Positions 1 to 6,143 of a stretch of 21,614 nt of DNA are shown piece by piece. Every line of letters begins with the position of its first letter. Position 1 is the stretch's first letter. Source of the stretch: a virus. The stretch lies in the IMG/VR virus record IMGVR_UViG_3300042368_000874, positions 1 to 21,614 of that record; one strand, written 5' to 3'. The translations under genes and the position numbers were made by a program. The notes under the pieces are model-generated. The model was not told the origin of the DNA and made no database searches. It worked only from the letters and a program-made list of their open reading frames with translations.

Positions 1-442
1 CCAGCGACCACTTTCCCACAGGCGGCGAGGAGGGCGCATCGGTTGCGGCTTCGAGACTTGAAGACACAATGTTTCGTCCGTCATGCTCGCACTCAAGAAC
101 GATGTAACGCAGTGACGTTTTTGGAATGGTTATTTCATCGCCCCAATCATCGGCAAGGATGCCGTTGATCGTTCCGGGGCGCACGGTGACGATGACTTGA
201 TTTGGTGCGTTGGGGTCTTGGCGGCTGGATATTTGGAAGGGGTGGGCGGTGGTGGAGGAAGATCCGCCGCGTTGCGGGGCTACGGTGATTTCGGTTCCGC
301 CCGGCAGCTTGCGAAATGTGCCGTTGACCACGCGGGTAATCCGCAGACTTTCCAATTCGCGCAGGATCTGGTTCAGCGTGCTTGCGCCTAACTGCCGATC
401 AAGCGGCTGGCGGGGCTGAAATTCTTTGATCCCGCTTCGCAT
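1..442 (-). CDS. Distal tail or fibre-region protein, partial (C-terminus beyond window)
   Basis: An open frame starts with ATG at 442 and runs without a stop through the left edge, giving at least 147 residues. It begins MRSGIKEFQPRQPLD and continues with a helical stretch (LNQILRELESLRI, about residues 20-32), then a Ser/Thr/Pro-rich beta-type region. It starts 3 nt after the stop of the preceding gene, with no clear Shine-Dalgarno sequence. No catalytic motif is visible. Its place, two genes downstream of the tape measure, fits a tail-tip, baseplate or fibre-associated protein, but that is inferred from position only. Confidence 0.6.
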   Translation of the reverse strand, partial: MRSGIKEFQPRQPLDRQLGASTLNQILRELESLRITRVVNGTFRKLPGGTEITVAPQRGGSSSTTAHPFQISSRQDPNAPNQVIVTVRPGTINGILADDWGDEITIPKTSLRYIVLECEHDGRNIVSSSLEAATDAPSSPPVGKWSL

Positions 443-445
443 AGA

Positions 446-1135
446 TTACTCGTAAATATCGAAATCCGCGTTCCATCCGCGATCCCCGCTGGCAAGCCAC
501 TCGCGGGTGACGCGCCAAAAACTTCCCCCGCTGTCGGGCTCGTAAAGTTTCTGAGCACGAATGCCGATCATTAGCCAGTTTGCTCCTTGTCTCAAGGTGG
601 GGGCGTCGGGAGGCGGGCGGTTTACGTTGCAAAGCTCGCTTAGATTTGGCTTGATAGTTTCATCGAATGTCTCGGAATAAGTAATGCCGCTCGGCGTAAA
701 AAAGTGCGTCACGCCTTTAAGCATCAGCGTGTAGAGATTTTGCGCGGCGATTAGGTCGGCTCCTGTTCCGGTAAGCTGCGGAGTCGATCCGTCGTTCAGC
801 GAGGCTTTGATGGCGGCAAGGTCGGCTTCAGACACGGTTCCGCCGCCTTGCGCTCCGTTAAATTTTGGGTGCGTCTCGATGGGTTCTTGCGCGGCTTGGC
901 CGTTAATCTGGATCTGTGCATCACCGGGGGCGCTGCCTGCGCTCTCGTAGGTGTAAACGTAATCGCGCCCGCCATCTGGTCGAATCGTGTATTCGTTGCT
1001 AACAAGGCGCATCCCGCTCGGCGCGGTTGGAACGGATGGCGCTGAGTCATCGGTAACGCTAACGGGAATTTGCACGATCTTCCGCCCTTCGGGCGTGATG
1101 GTGCTGCGGTATCCTGCTGTTTGAAATGAGGGCAT
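446..1135 (-). CDS. Putative distal tail / tail-tip protein, unknown function
   Basis: A 229-residue protein that follows the tape measure gene by 3 nt (TAA, then ATG at 1135). The N-terminal half is beta-prone and rich in Ser, Thr and Pro. The middle has a short helical segment (EADLAAIKASL, about residues 103-113), and the C-terminus is rich in Trp and Tyr (GSFWRVTREW). No transmembrane segment or enzyme motif is visible. Genes in this slot in siphophages usually encode distal tail or tail-tip parts. I do not recognise the family, so the role is inferred from gene order. Confidence 0.65.
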   Translation of the reverse strand: MPSFQTAGYRSTITPEGRKIVQIPVSVTDDSAPSVPTAPSGMRLVSNEYTIRPDGGRDYVYTYESAGSAPGDAQIQINGQAAQEPIETHPKFNGAQGGGTVSEADLAAIKASLNDGSTPQLTGTGADLIAAQNLYTLMLKGVTHFFTPSGITYSETFDETIKPNLSELCNVNRPPPDAPTLRQGANWLMIGIRAQKLYEPDSGGSFWRVTREWLASGDRGWNADFDIYE

Positions 1136-1138
1136 AGG

Positions 1139-2731
1139 TTAAGCGGGCATGAGCGCCATTTGCGGCGTCAGTTTTTGTTCGATGCGGGCGAGGAATCCGT
1201 TGGCTTTTTGCTGCTCGCGCAGTTGCTGCGCGGCGGGATTGGCCGCGTCGGAGAATCGGGCAAAGGCCGCCCCGCCGCCGACCTTTTGCAACGATTGGGC
1301 GATGATGCCCGTGTTGCTCCCGCGCTGCATACCGCCTTCTTCGTCCATGCCGGGGATCATGGTTTTGCTGGCTTCAAAGCGAGCGCGGGCGGCTTCTTGG
1401 TTGGTTTTAAGTTGCTCGCTGATCGTGTTGACGATGCCGTCGCGGGCGGCTTGCAGTTCGGAGGTGTCGATGGTTTCGCCTGCGGCTTCCATTGCGGCAG
1501 ACATGGCCGTCAGAGCATTGTCCATTGACAGAGCAATGCGGGCTTGAGCCTCGGCCAGCGGGCCGCTCAATAGGTCGCCTGCCTGCCCAAAGCTCGCGGC
1601 AGAGGCGGCGTCCATTTGGTCGGCGCTTTGGCGGTAGGTGTCGGCAAGGCCCGCCCCCCCACCAAGGCCCGGCACTTTGCTGACGGCCTCCAAGACGGCG
1701 GCGGCGGCACGTTGAATGATTGCGGCAAACTTTTGGGCTGCGCCGATTAGGCCATTGCCAAGCCCCTGCCAAAACTCGGCTTTGGAAACAATGGACATGA
1801 GCGTGACGAAATCGCCCGGAATATCGACAAGGCGCTGAGCCAAGAACGCGACCAAGCCGTAAAGACCTTTGACCAAGAGGTTGACGAACTCGGCCCCGGA
1901 CAACTTTAGTTGAGCGGCAAAAAGATTGCCGATCTGTCCGCTTGTGATTGCGGTAAGTCCAAAGGCAACGGCCTGCCCAAGCTCTTGCCCAAGACCCGCA
2001 AAGTCCAACCCATCCGCCGCTTCCAAAAGCGGCAAAATGGCAGGCACCACTTGATCGGCCACGCCGACAAAGAAACCTTCCAGCTTGGAGCCGATGGTGT
2101 TGAGAATGTCGGAAGCGCGGTCAAAGAGATTGGCATTGCGAGTGAGCAAATCGGCCTGCGAACCGATAGCGCGGGCGGCATCACCGAGCGCGCCTGAGTC
2201 TTTGAAGAGGGCCAGCATTTCGCCGCCAGAGCGTCCAAAGATTTGCATGGCGGCGGCGGCTTGGGCGGCAGGGTTGGAAATGCCATTGATTGCTTGGCCG
2301 ATGGCTTCAAATTGTTTGTCGGGCGACAGCCCGGATAGTTGCTCAACGGACAGGCCAAGGTTTGCCAGCGCATCCTGCGCGGTCTTGCTGCCCTGCCCCG
2401 CCTCGATGATGGCGCGCTGCATCTTGTTAATCGCGGGGCCAACTTTGTCCGCGCTCAACCCCGCCCGCTCAAAGGCCATTTGCAGGACGCGAAGCTCGCC
2501 AGCGGCAACGCCTGTGCGGGCGGACAGCTCGGAAAGCGCCCCGCCGATATCCACGGCCTTCTTGATGCCAACGGCCAATCCTGCGGCGGCTGCTGCGGCT
2601 GCGGCGAAGCCTGCGGCCATGACGGGAACGCCAATAGCCCCCAGCTTGCCGAGCGCGGCCTGCGCCTTGGTCAGTCCTGCGGTAAACCCGGAAGAATCGA
2701 GCGCGAGTTTGGCTGTTACGGTTGCGGCCAT
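1139..2731 (-). CDS. Tail tape measure protein (short)
   Basis: A 530-residue protein with the usual tape-measure makeup: very Ala/Gly-rich, almost wholly helical, with an N-terminal hydrophobic Ala-rich segment (about residues 35-56) and further hydrophobic helices near 285-305. The N-terminus (ATVTAKLALDSSGFTAGL) resembles the start of many tape measure proteins, in which a short beta stretch precedes coiled coils. The gene lies just after the tail chaperone pair and one minor tail gene, as expected. At about 0.15 nm of tail per residue, the family rule of thumb, the tail would be near 80 nm; lambda gpH is 853 residues. It starts with ATG 2 nt after the preceding stop, and no Shine-Dalgarno sequence is apparent. 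Confidence 0.9.
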   Translation of the reverse strand: MAATVTAKLALDSSGFTAGLTKAQAALGKLGAIGVPVMAAGFAAAAAAAAGLAVGIKKAVDIGGALSELSARTGVAAGELRVLQMAFERAGLSADKVGPAINKMQRAIIEAGQGSKTAQDALANLGLSVEQLSGLSPDKQFEAIGQAINGISNPAAQAAAAMQIFGRSGGEMLALFKDSGALGDAARAIGSQADLLTRNANLFDRASDILNTIGSKLEGFFVGVADQVVPAILPLLEAADGLDFAGLGQELGQAVAFGLTAITSGQIGNLFAAQLKLSGAEFVNLLVKGLYGLVAFLAQRLVDIPGDFVTLMSIVSKAEFWQGLGNGLIGAAQKFAAIIQRAAAAVLEAVSKVPGLGGGAGLADTYRQSADQMDAASAASFGQAGDLLSGPLAEAQARIALSMDNALTAMSAAMEAAGETIDTSELQAARDGIVNTISEQLKTNQEAARARFEASKTMIPGMDEEGGMQRGSNTGIIAQSLQKVGGGAAFARFSDAANPAAQQLREQQKANGFLARIEQKLTPQMALMPA

Positions 2732-2733
2732 GA

Positions 2734-3519
2734 TTAGCGGACGCCAAATCCCGAAGCCTTGGCGTTTTGTTTAAGGTAGTATTGGACGCGACGGGTAATG
2801 GCTCCCGTGCGTTTTGCCAGAACGGCCTTTAGACGGCGCTCGATGCTACCCCGTGCGCGGGCATAGACCCCGGCATTGGCAAGCTCAAGGACGCCACGGC
2901 TTCCTTGCTGCTTGTAGTTGATGTAGCCAGCGCGTTCGTGACGGGTGATCCATGCGGGCAGCTTGGCCCCAAGTTTGACGGCAGCGGCTTTCCAGCCTGC
3001 GGCCTGCTTGCCGACCATCTTAACTGCCTTTTTGATGTAAGCGGCTTTCTTGGCCTCGGTCGTGACGCCTCGATTGTAGGACTTGGAGCGGCCAATGTTT
3101 CGGTCGCCCGTCTGCCCTGCGCTGGTCACTCGTCCGTTGCGAGTCCTCTGGCTGCGGTGCCATTGAGCAAGATTGCTGACGGCAACGTCATTGTCGGACA
3201 CATAGACAGTCCCGTCTTTGCGGCGAAGTTCGCGACGATTGATGGAGCCGCCGAAGATTTCGACAAATTGCTCGTAAAGCCCTGGCGCGAGGCCGATGAG
3301 GATTTTGTTGATGTCGTTTGTGACGGCAATTTCGCCGCCTTTTTTGTTCCACTTCGCACCCTTGTTTGGCGGTGTGATCTTCGCGGCTTCGACAATGATG
3401 ATCTTCCCCTGCTCGTTGAGCAGTTCTTTGGTCGTGCGCTTGCTCGTGGCAATATAGCTCTGCATTGCCTTGTCGAACTCGGCAGAATCAATCGTAACAC
3501 TTTTGGCGCGGCGTCCCAT
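2734..3519 (-). CDS. Minor tail / HK97 gp10-like protein
   Basis: A 261-residue, strongly basic protein. Its first 50 residues (EFDKAMQSYIATSKRTTKEL, then KIIIVEAAKITPP) look like the N-terminal helix plus 'AP.dTG' region of HK97 gp10-type neck/tail proteins. The rest is Lys/Arg-rich, with a helix of the type EAKKAAYIKKAVKMVGKQAA. ATG at 3519 overlaps the TAA of the frameshifted chaperone reading frame as TAATG, so the two are probably translationally coupled. A TTTGACA element sits 20 nt upstream. Lambda has no gene at this spot between GT and the tape measure. Function is inferred from position and the weak gp10 resemblance. Confidence 0.65.
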   Translation of the reverse strand: MGRRAKSVTIDSAEFDKAMQSYIATSKRTTKELLNEQGKIIIVEAAKITPPNKGAKWNKKGGEIAVTNDINKILIGLAPGLYEQFVEIFGGSINRRELRRKDGTVYVSDNDVAVSNLAQWHRSQRTRNGRVTSAGQTGDRNIGRSKSYNRGVTTEAKKAAYIKKAVKMVGKQAAGWKAAAVKLGAKLPAWITRHERAGYINYKQQGSRGVLELANAGVYARARGSIERRLKAVLAKRTGAITRRVQYYLKQNAKASGFGVR

Positions 3520-4165
3520 TACTCTGCTGAAAACCTCTCTGTCAAAGCCGCCATGCGCTCAAAGGCATCCACCGTCTCGCCTGTCGGCGGGCCGGGCGGC
3601 ACTGTCCAAACGTCATTAGCCCGCAAGGCGCAATGCTGATATTGAAGCAGTCGGGCGAGCGGCAGTTCCCAAATGATGTAATGTTCGGGCCAGCCTGTCT
3701 CTCGCGCCAGCGTGAAAGCGAAAGTCGCAATCCACGCTGGCTCTGTCAGTTTCCCGGTGGCGAGGCTTGGGATGCGCCCGGTGCGGCGGGCTTTTCGACA
3801 ATCTCCACGGAGGCCGCGCCCGTCATGTCGCCGACGCGCTGAATCTCGTCCATGACTTGCGGCACGATCGAAAGCGGGATCTGCAACTGATAGCGAAGCA
3901 GTTCGTCCTCAAGGTGCTGCTTGTCGCGGACGGCGCGCAGCACTTTCTCGACGGGCTCGCAATGGATGAAAAGAAAGCCCGCCACTTGGCGTAGCTGCTC
4001 GACTTGATCCATCGGCTCGTCGGACTTCTCGCCCGTGAACTGCGACAGGCCGAGCTTTTTGCAGAGGGTAACGCTGCCAAGGGTAAAGGGCCGCAGCTTG
4101 AAATCGCCAATCTGCTTGAGCGAGGGTTCCAAAAACGCTTCTTCGGTTAGAGTAGTTTGAGCCAT
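3519..4165 (-). CDS. Tail assembly chaperone fusion (GT-like) made by -1 frameshifting
   Basis: The upstream 139-codon frame ends in CCG GGA AAC TGA. Slipping back one base on GGGAAAC (3749-3755) lets ribosomes continue as CTG ACA GAG and read 76 more residues (LTEPAWIATFAFTLARETG onward, ending ERFSAE) to TAA at 3519-3521, giving a 215-residue fusion. The extension has no plausible start of its own, is free of stops, and has protein-like content (Trp-rich, with LPLARLLQYQHCALRANDVW). Its stop overlaps the next ATG. This mirrors lambda G/GT, in which the fused product recruits tail tube protein to the tape measure during tail assembly and is absent from virions. The site is described in a separate entry. 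Confidence 0.85.
3540..3546 (-). promoter_or_regulatory. TTTGACA element before the gp10-like gene
   Basis: TTTGACA ends 20 nt before the ATG at 3519. It is inside the chaperone fusion frame (Leu-Thr codons). It is the widest spacing of the seven copies. Confidence 0.45.
3706..3755 (-). promoter_or_regulatory. -1 programmed ribosomal frameshift signal
   Basis: Read on the minus strand: heptamer GGGAAAC (3755-3749) in the zero frame as G GGA AAC, directly followed by the TGA stop. A 7-nt spacer TGACAGA comes next, then a perfect 9-bp stem GCCAGCGTG / CACGCTGGC (3741-3733 with 3714-3706). The 18-nt loop can form a further 4-bp stem (GCGA/TCGC). Heptamer type, spacer length and stem all match the canonical X XXY YYZ arrangement; lambda uses GGGAAAG. 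Confidence 0.88.
3746..4165 (-). CDS. Tail assembly chaperone (G-like, short product)
   Basis: A 139-residue acidic, helical protein, the unshifted product of the chaperone gene. It follows the usual layout of this class: a short beta N-terminus (FKLRPFTLGSVTLCKKLG, about 22-39), helices containing QLRQVAGFLFIHCEPVEKV, and a Pro/Ala-rich C-terminal linker leading into the slip site. The gene overlaps the preceding one by 19 nt. There is no clear Shine-Dalgarno sequence; a near match to the repeated upstream element (TTTGACT, 4183-4189) lies 17 nt before the ATG. Position before the tape measure and the frameshift signal at its 3' end make the assignment firm although sequence identity to known families cannot be checked here. 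Confidence 0.85.
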   Translation of the reverse strand: MAQTTLTEEAFLEPSLKQIGDFKLRPFTLGSVTLCKKLGLSQFTGEKSDEPMDQVEQLRQVAGFLFIHCEPVEKVLRAVRDKQHLEDELLRYQLQIPLSIVPQVMDEIQRVGDMTGAASVEIVEKPAAPGASQASPPGN

Positions 4166-4593
4166 TTTGCTTTCTCGTCGGGAGTCAAATCGGGGCGAAT
4201 CTTCAGCGTGCGTTGACCCTTGCGAAGCAGGATCATCGGGCGGTGCTTGCGGAAGTGATCGCGGAACTTGGAAAGGTTCTCGTGCGCGTGGCGTAGGTAG
4301 GCAATGGGGTGTTCCGGGTTAGCCTTGCACCACTTCAGATCGCGAAAGCGGACGAGAAATGCTTCCAGCGGCAGGCGCTCGTCGCCAAAGTTGGCGGTCA
4401 CGGTGTCATCGAAAACCCAAACGGTTTCTCGGATCAGTTCGCCTGTGCCTGTGTCCTCAACGTAGTCCTCAAAATTCTTGATTTGCTTGCCGTTAATGAG
4501 GCGGTAGCCAGCGGTCAAAGCGGCAACGCAAGACGCGCCTTCCAAGGAAGCGAGGGGCTGATCGTCCCTCGATTTGACCACTCGCACCTGCAT
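4147..4593 (-). CDS. Tail-region protein of unknown function
   Basis: A 148-residue protein encoded between the small beta-rich tail proteins and the tail chaperone. The N-terminal half looks beta-rich (VRVVKSRDDQPL; TGELIRETVWVFDDTVTANF). The C-terminal half is basic and helical (YLRHAHENLSKFRDHFRKH, then KIRPDLTPDEKAKWLKLL). ATG at 4593 is preceded by the neighbour's stop and by CCGCAAGG, which touches the start codon and is too close to act as a normal Shine-Dalgarno sequence. I do not recognise the family. The slot suggests a tail tube, terminator or assembly protein, but nothing in the sequence decides among them. Confidence 0.6.
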   Translation of the reverse strand: MQVRVVKSRDDQPLASLEGASCVAALTAGYRLINGKQIKNFEDYVEDTGTGELIRETVWVFDDTVTANFGDERLPLEAFLVRFRDLKWCKANPEHPIAYLRHAHENLSKFRDHFRKHRPMILLRKGQRTLKIRPDLTPDEKAKWLKLL

Positions 4594-4603
4594 CCTTGCG
4601 GGA

Positions 4604-4933
4604 TTAGCTCAAGGTCGCTCCGGGCCAGTTCCGCATGGTGAATGACCAATCGGGATAGTCTTCGTTGCGCTCGGTAATGGAAATGTTGGTGACAACGGAA
4701 GCGCCACCGCTGACGCCTGTGATTGTGGCTGTTTCACCAACGTCTAAACCGCTTGGGAAGTCGCCGCGTCCGCTGACCTGCACTTCAAAGGTCGGGTCAA
4801 AGGCTTTGCCTTGGCCGTAGGTGCCGTCTTTCTCGGCAATGTGTAGCTCTTCCAGGGTCTTGGTGATCTGAACGGATTGCGTCAGGTTATCGCTGTAAGC
4901 GGTGACGCCGATGTCTGCGACGGTGGAGGCCAT
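4604..4933 (-). CDS. Small beta-rich tail protein, paralogue of its upstream neighbour
   Basis: A 109-residue protein, Gly/Thr/Ser/Val-rich with predicted beta character throughout. Its C-terminal half (VSGRGDFPSGLDVGETATI, later ISITERNEDYPDWSFT) lines up by eye with the next gene upstream, which has RRGRGAGDLTGVTAGAI and SVSNTQTADDFPSYEIT. The two are likely diverged duplicates. Position before the tail chaperone suggests a tail tube or tube-associated role. The protein is shorter than typical tube subunits (lambda gpV has 246 residues). ATG at 4933 comes 6 nt after the preceding stop in an AT-rich spot (TAAAATATTATG) with no Shine-Dalgarno sequence. Confidence 0.65.
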   Translation of the reverse strand: MASTVADIGVTAYSDNLTQSVQITKTLEELHIAEKDGTYGQGKAFDPTFEVQVSGRGDFPSGLDVGETATITGVSGGASVVTNISITERNEDYPDWSFTMRNWPGATLS

Positions 4934-4939
4934 AATATT

Positions 4940-5251
4940 TTAGAGGTCGTCTTTGCGGACGGCAGTAATTTCGTAAGACGGGAAATCGTCCGCTGTTTGC
5001 GTGTTGGAAACAGAAATAATTTTGGCCGTGCCTTCGCTAATGGCCCCGGCGGTAACGCCTGTAAGATCGCCTGCCCCACGGCCACGGCGGGTAAAGTTGG
5101 TGGTGGAATAACCCAACTTGCTGACGTGCTTTGTCACGCCCGTTTTGTCGCGTATCGTGGCGACTTCAACCGTGCTGTCGGTCGTGAACTCCTCGGTCGT
5201 GGAGTTGGACGGCTCGGCAATGTCAGTGCTGGTAATTCCGATGGAAGGCAT
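4940..5251 (-). CDS. Small beta-rich tail protein, paralogue of its downstream neighbour
   Basis: A 103-residue protein rich in Thr and Ser (MPSIGITSTDIAEPSNSTTEE at the N-terminus), ending AVRKDDL. It has the same Gly-Arg-Gly ... Gly ... Asp-(Phe/Tyr)-Pro pattern as the 109-residue gene just downstream. The two genes are adjacent and similar in size, consistent with tandem duplication followed by divergence. It probably contributes to the tail tube or tail completion, judged by position. No enzyme motif or membrane segment is visible. ATG at 5251 lies 6 nt after the stop of the 33-codon gene; the leader has no clear Shine-Dalgarno sequence. Confidence 0.65.
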   Translation of the reverse strand: MPSIGITSTDIAEPSNSTTEEFTTDSTVEVATIRDKTGVTKHVSKLGYSTTNFTRRGRGAGDLTGVTAGAISEGTAKIISVSNTQTADDFPSYEITAVRKDDL

Positions 5252-5257
5252 GGCTGG

Positions 5258-5359
5258 TTATTTAGCGGACTTTTTGGCGAGACGGGCCTCGACGGCTGCA
5301 CCGCGAGGGCCAGTAACGGCGGCGGCTTTGGGCTGCTCTTTTGCTACGGGTTCGCTCAT
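5258..5359 (-). CDS. Small Ala/Lys-rich protein (33 residues), candidate
   Basis: A 33-codon frame from ATG at 5359 to TAA at 5258-5260, MSEPVAKEQPKAAAVTG through ARLAKKSAK. It fills the 124-nt space between two firm genes, leaving 16 and 6 nt. A TTTGACA element whose TGA is the stop of the preceding gene lies 14 nt before the start, the same arrangement as at five other structural genes. The composition is low-complexity and basic; no function can be proposed. The frame stays open far upstream inside the neighbour, but that extension is a shadow of the tail gene. Confidence 0.45.
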   Translation of the reverse strand: MSEPVAKEQPKAAAVTGPRGAAVEARLAKKSAK

Positions 5360-5373
5360 ACGCTTGCGTCGTG

Positions 5374-5380
5374 TGTCAAA
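5374..5380 (-). promoter_or_regulatory. TTTGACA element before the 33-residue gene
   Basis: TTTGACA, 14 nt before the ATG at 5359. Its TGA is the stop of the previous gene. CGCAAGCGT lies next to the start. Confidence 0.55.
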
Positions 5381-5789
5381 CGGCCACGCCAAGGGCCACT
5401 TGCAAAGTGTTGACCCATGCGCGGTCTTGAAAATCTGGCCCCGGCACGCTGGTGATGTAGCTGCCTGCAAAATCCACCCCTGACGCGGCGGCATCAAAGG
5501 CCGTGCGGAAGGAGCTTTGCGCCTCGATGGCGGTGACGAGCGTAGTGAAAAGACTGCTGTGGTCGGACAGGCTGACAGCCATTGACGGCGACCGCAGGCT
5601 AACGGTGAGATTGACCAAGAACGCGCCCGGCCCCCGGTGCTCGGCATCGCTGACCTCGACCACCACGGCCTGCTTCTCAAAGTCCAAGTCGGCGGCAGTG
5701 ACCGATTCGTGAACCTGTGTGCCTGCGGGAAGGTTGTTTAATGCGCGCAGGTAGGCCGCTACGCCCTTTTCTACTTCAAGCGGGTTCAC
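5376..5789 (-). CDS. Tail completion / tail terminator-like protein
   Basis: A 137-residue protein if translation starts at the GTG at 5789. That start overlaps the previous stop as GTGA and has GGAGG 10 nt upstream, the only clear Shine-Dalgarno sequence in the tail region. An ATG 24 nt further upstream (5813) has no well-spaced Shine-Dalgarno sequence. The protein opens with a helix (NPLEVEKGVAAYLRALNNL) and then beta strands (AVVVEVSDAEH; FLVNLTVSLRSP). It ends with helix and strand, ALGVAV. This size and helix-then-beta layout resemble tail terminator and minor tail U/Z-type proteins, which cap the tail or join it to the head. The assignment rests on layout and gene order. Confidence 0.65.
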   Translation of the reverse strand: MNPLEVEKGVAAYLRALNNLPAGTQVHESVTAADLDFEKQAVVVEVSDAEHRGPGAFLVNLTVSLRSPSMAVSLSDHSSLFTTLVTAIEAQSSFRTAFDAAASGVDFAGSYITSVPGPDFQDRAWVNTLQVALGVAV

Positions 5790-6121
5790 GGGTTGCCAAC
5801 CTCCACGATCCATTCCTGCGCGAGCGGGCTAAAGTTTTGCCGCACGGAGATGACGCGGTAGTTTTTGCCGTCAATCGTCACCGGGCTTTTCACTTCAGGC
5901 GCTTCGCACACATCGGTTTTGCTCACGCGCACCACGAAATCGACGGGTTGCTGATAGCCGCCCGACTCAAGGTTCAGTTCGGGCGTGCCTGTCGAGACGG
6001 CACAGGTGAAATTGCGGGGGGCTCCGTTCCACGCTTCGCCAAAGGTTACGGTCGTGCCGAAAGCGGATTTCATCTGCGCGGCAGCTTGACGGGCAAAGGC
6101 GGCTACGGAGGTGGCGTCCAT
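5786..6121 (-). CDS. Head-tail joining / head completion protein
   Basis: A 111-residue protein with a helical N-terminus (SVAAFARQAAAQMKSAFG) followed by beta strands (TVTFGEAW, VDFVVRVSKTD, KNYRVISVRQNF, EWIVEVGNP). Short proteins of this form between the capsid gene and the tail genes are typical head-tail connectors, similar in size to lambda gpFII (117 residues). ATG at 6121 lies 15 nt downstream of a TTTGACA element that also contains the stop of the glycosyltransferase gene. No family was identified from motif alone. Confidence 0.65.
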   Translation of the reverse strand: MDATSVAAFARQAAAQMKSAFGTTVTFGEAWNGAPRNFTCAVSTGTPELNLESGGYQQPVDFVVRVSKTDVCEAPEVKSPVTIDGKNYRVISVRQNFSPLAQEWIVEVGNP

Positions 6122-6136
6122 GTTTCAGAGGGCAAC

Positions 6137-6143
6137 TGTCAAA
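6137..6143 (-). promoter_or_regulatory. TTTGACA element before the head completion gene
   Basis: TTTGACA, 15 nt before the ATG at 6121. Its TGA is the stop of the glycosyltransferase. Confidence 0.55.

Noticed and set aside
2085-2774. Long plus-strand frames such as those opposite the tape measure, protease and terminase genes
   Set aside because: They are mirror frames of GC-rich minus-strand genes with Ser/Ala/Arg-rich content and no ribosome sites; the minus-strand proteins have family motifs.
5360-5680. Long upstream extension of the 33-residue frame
   Set aside because: It is Arg/Ser/Pro-rich, typical of the alternative frame of the tail completion gene that occupies the same DNA.
5790-5813. 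ATG at 5813 as the start of the tail completion gene
   Set aside because: The GTG at 5789 has a well-spaced GGAGG and a GTGA overlap, whereas the ATG has no usable ribosome site.
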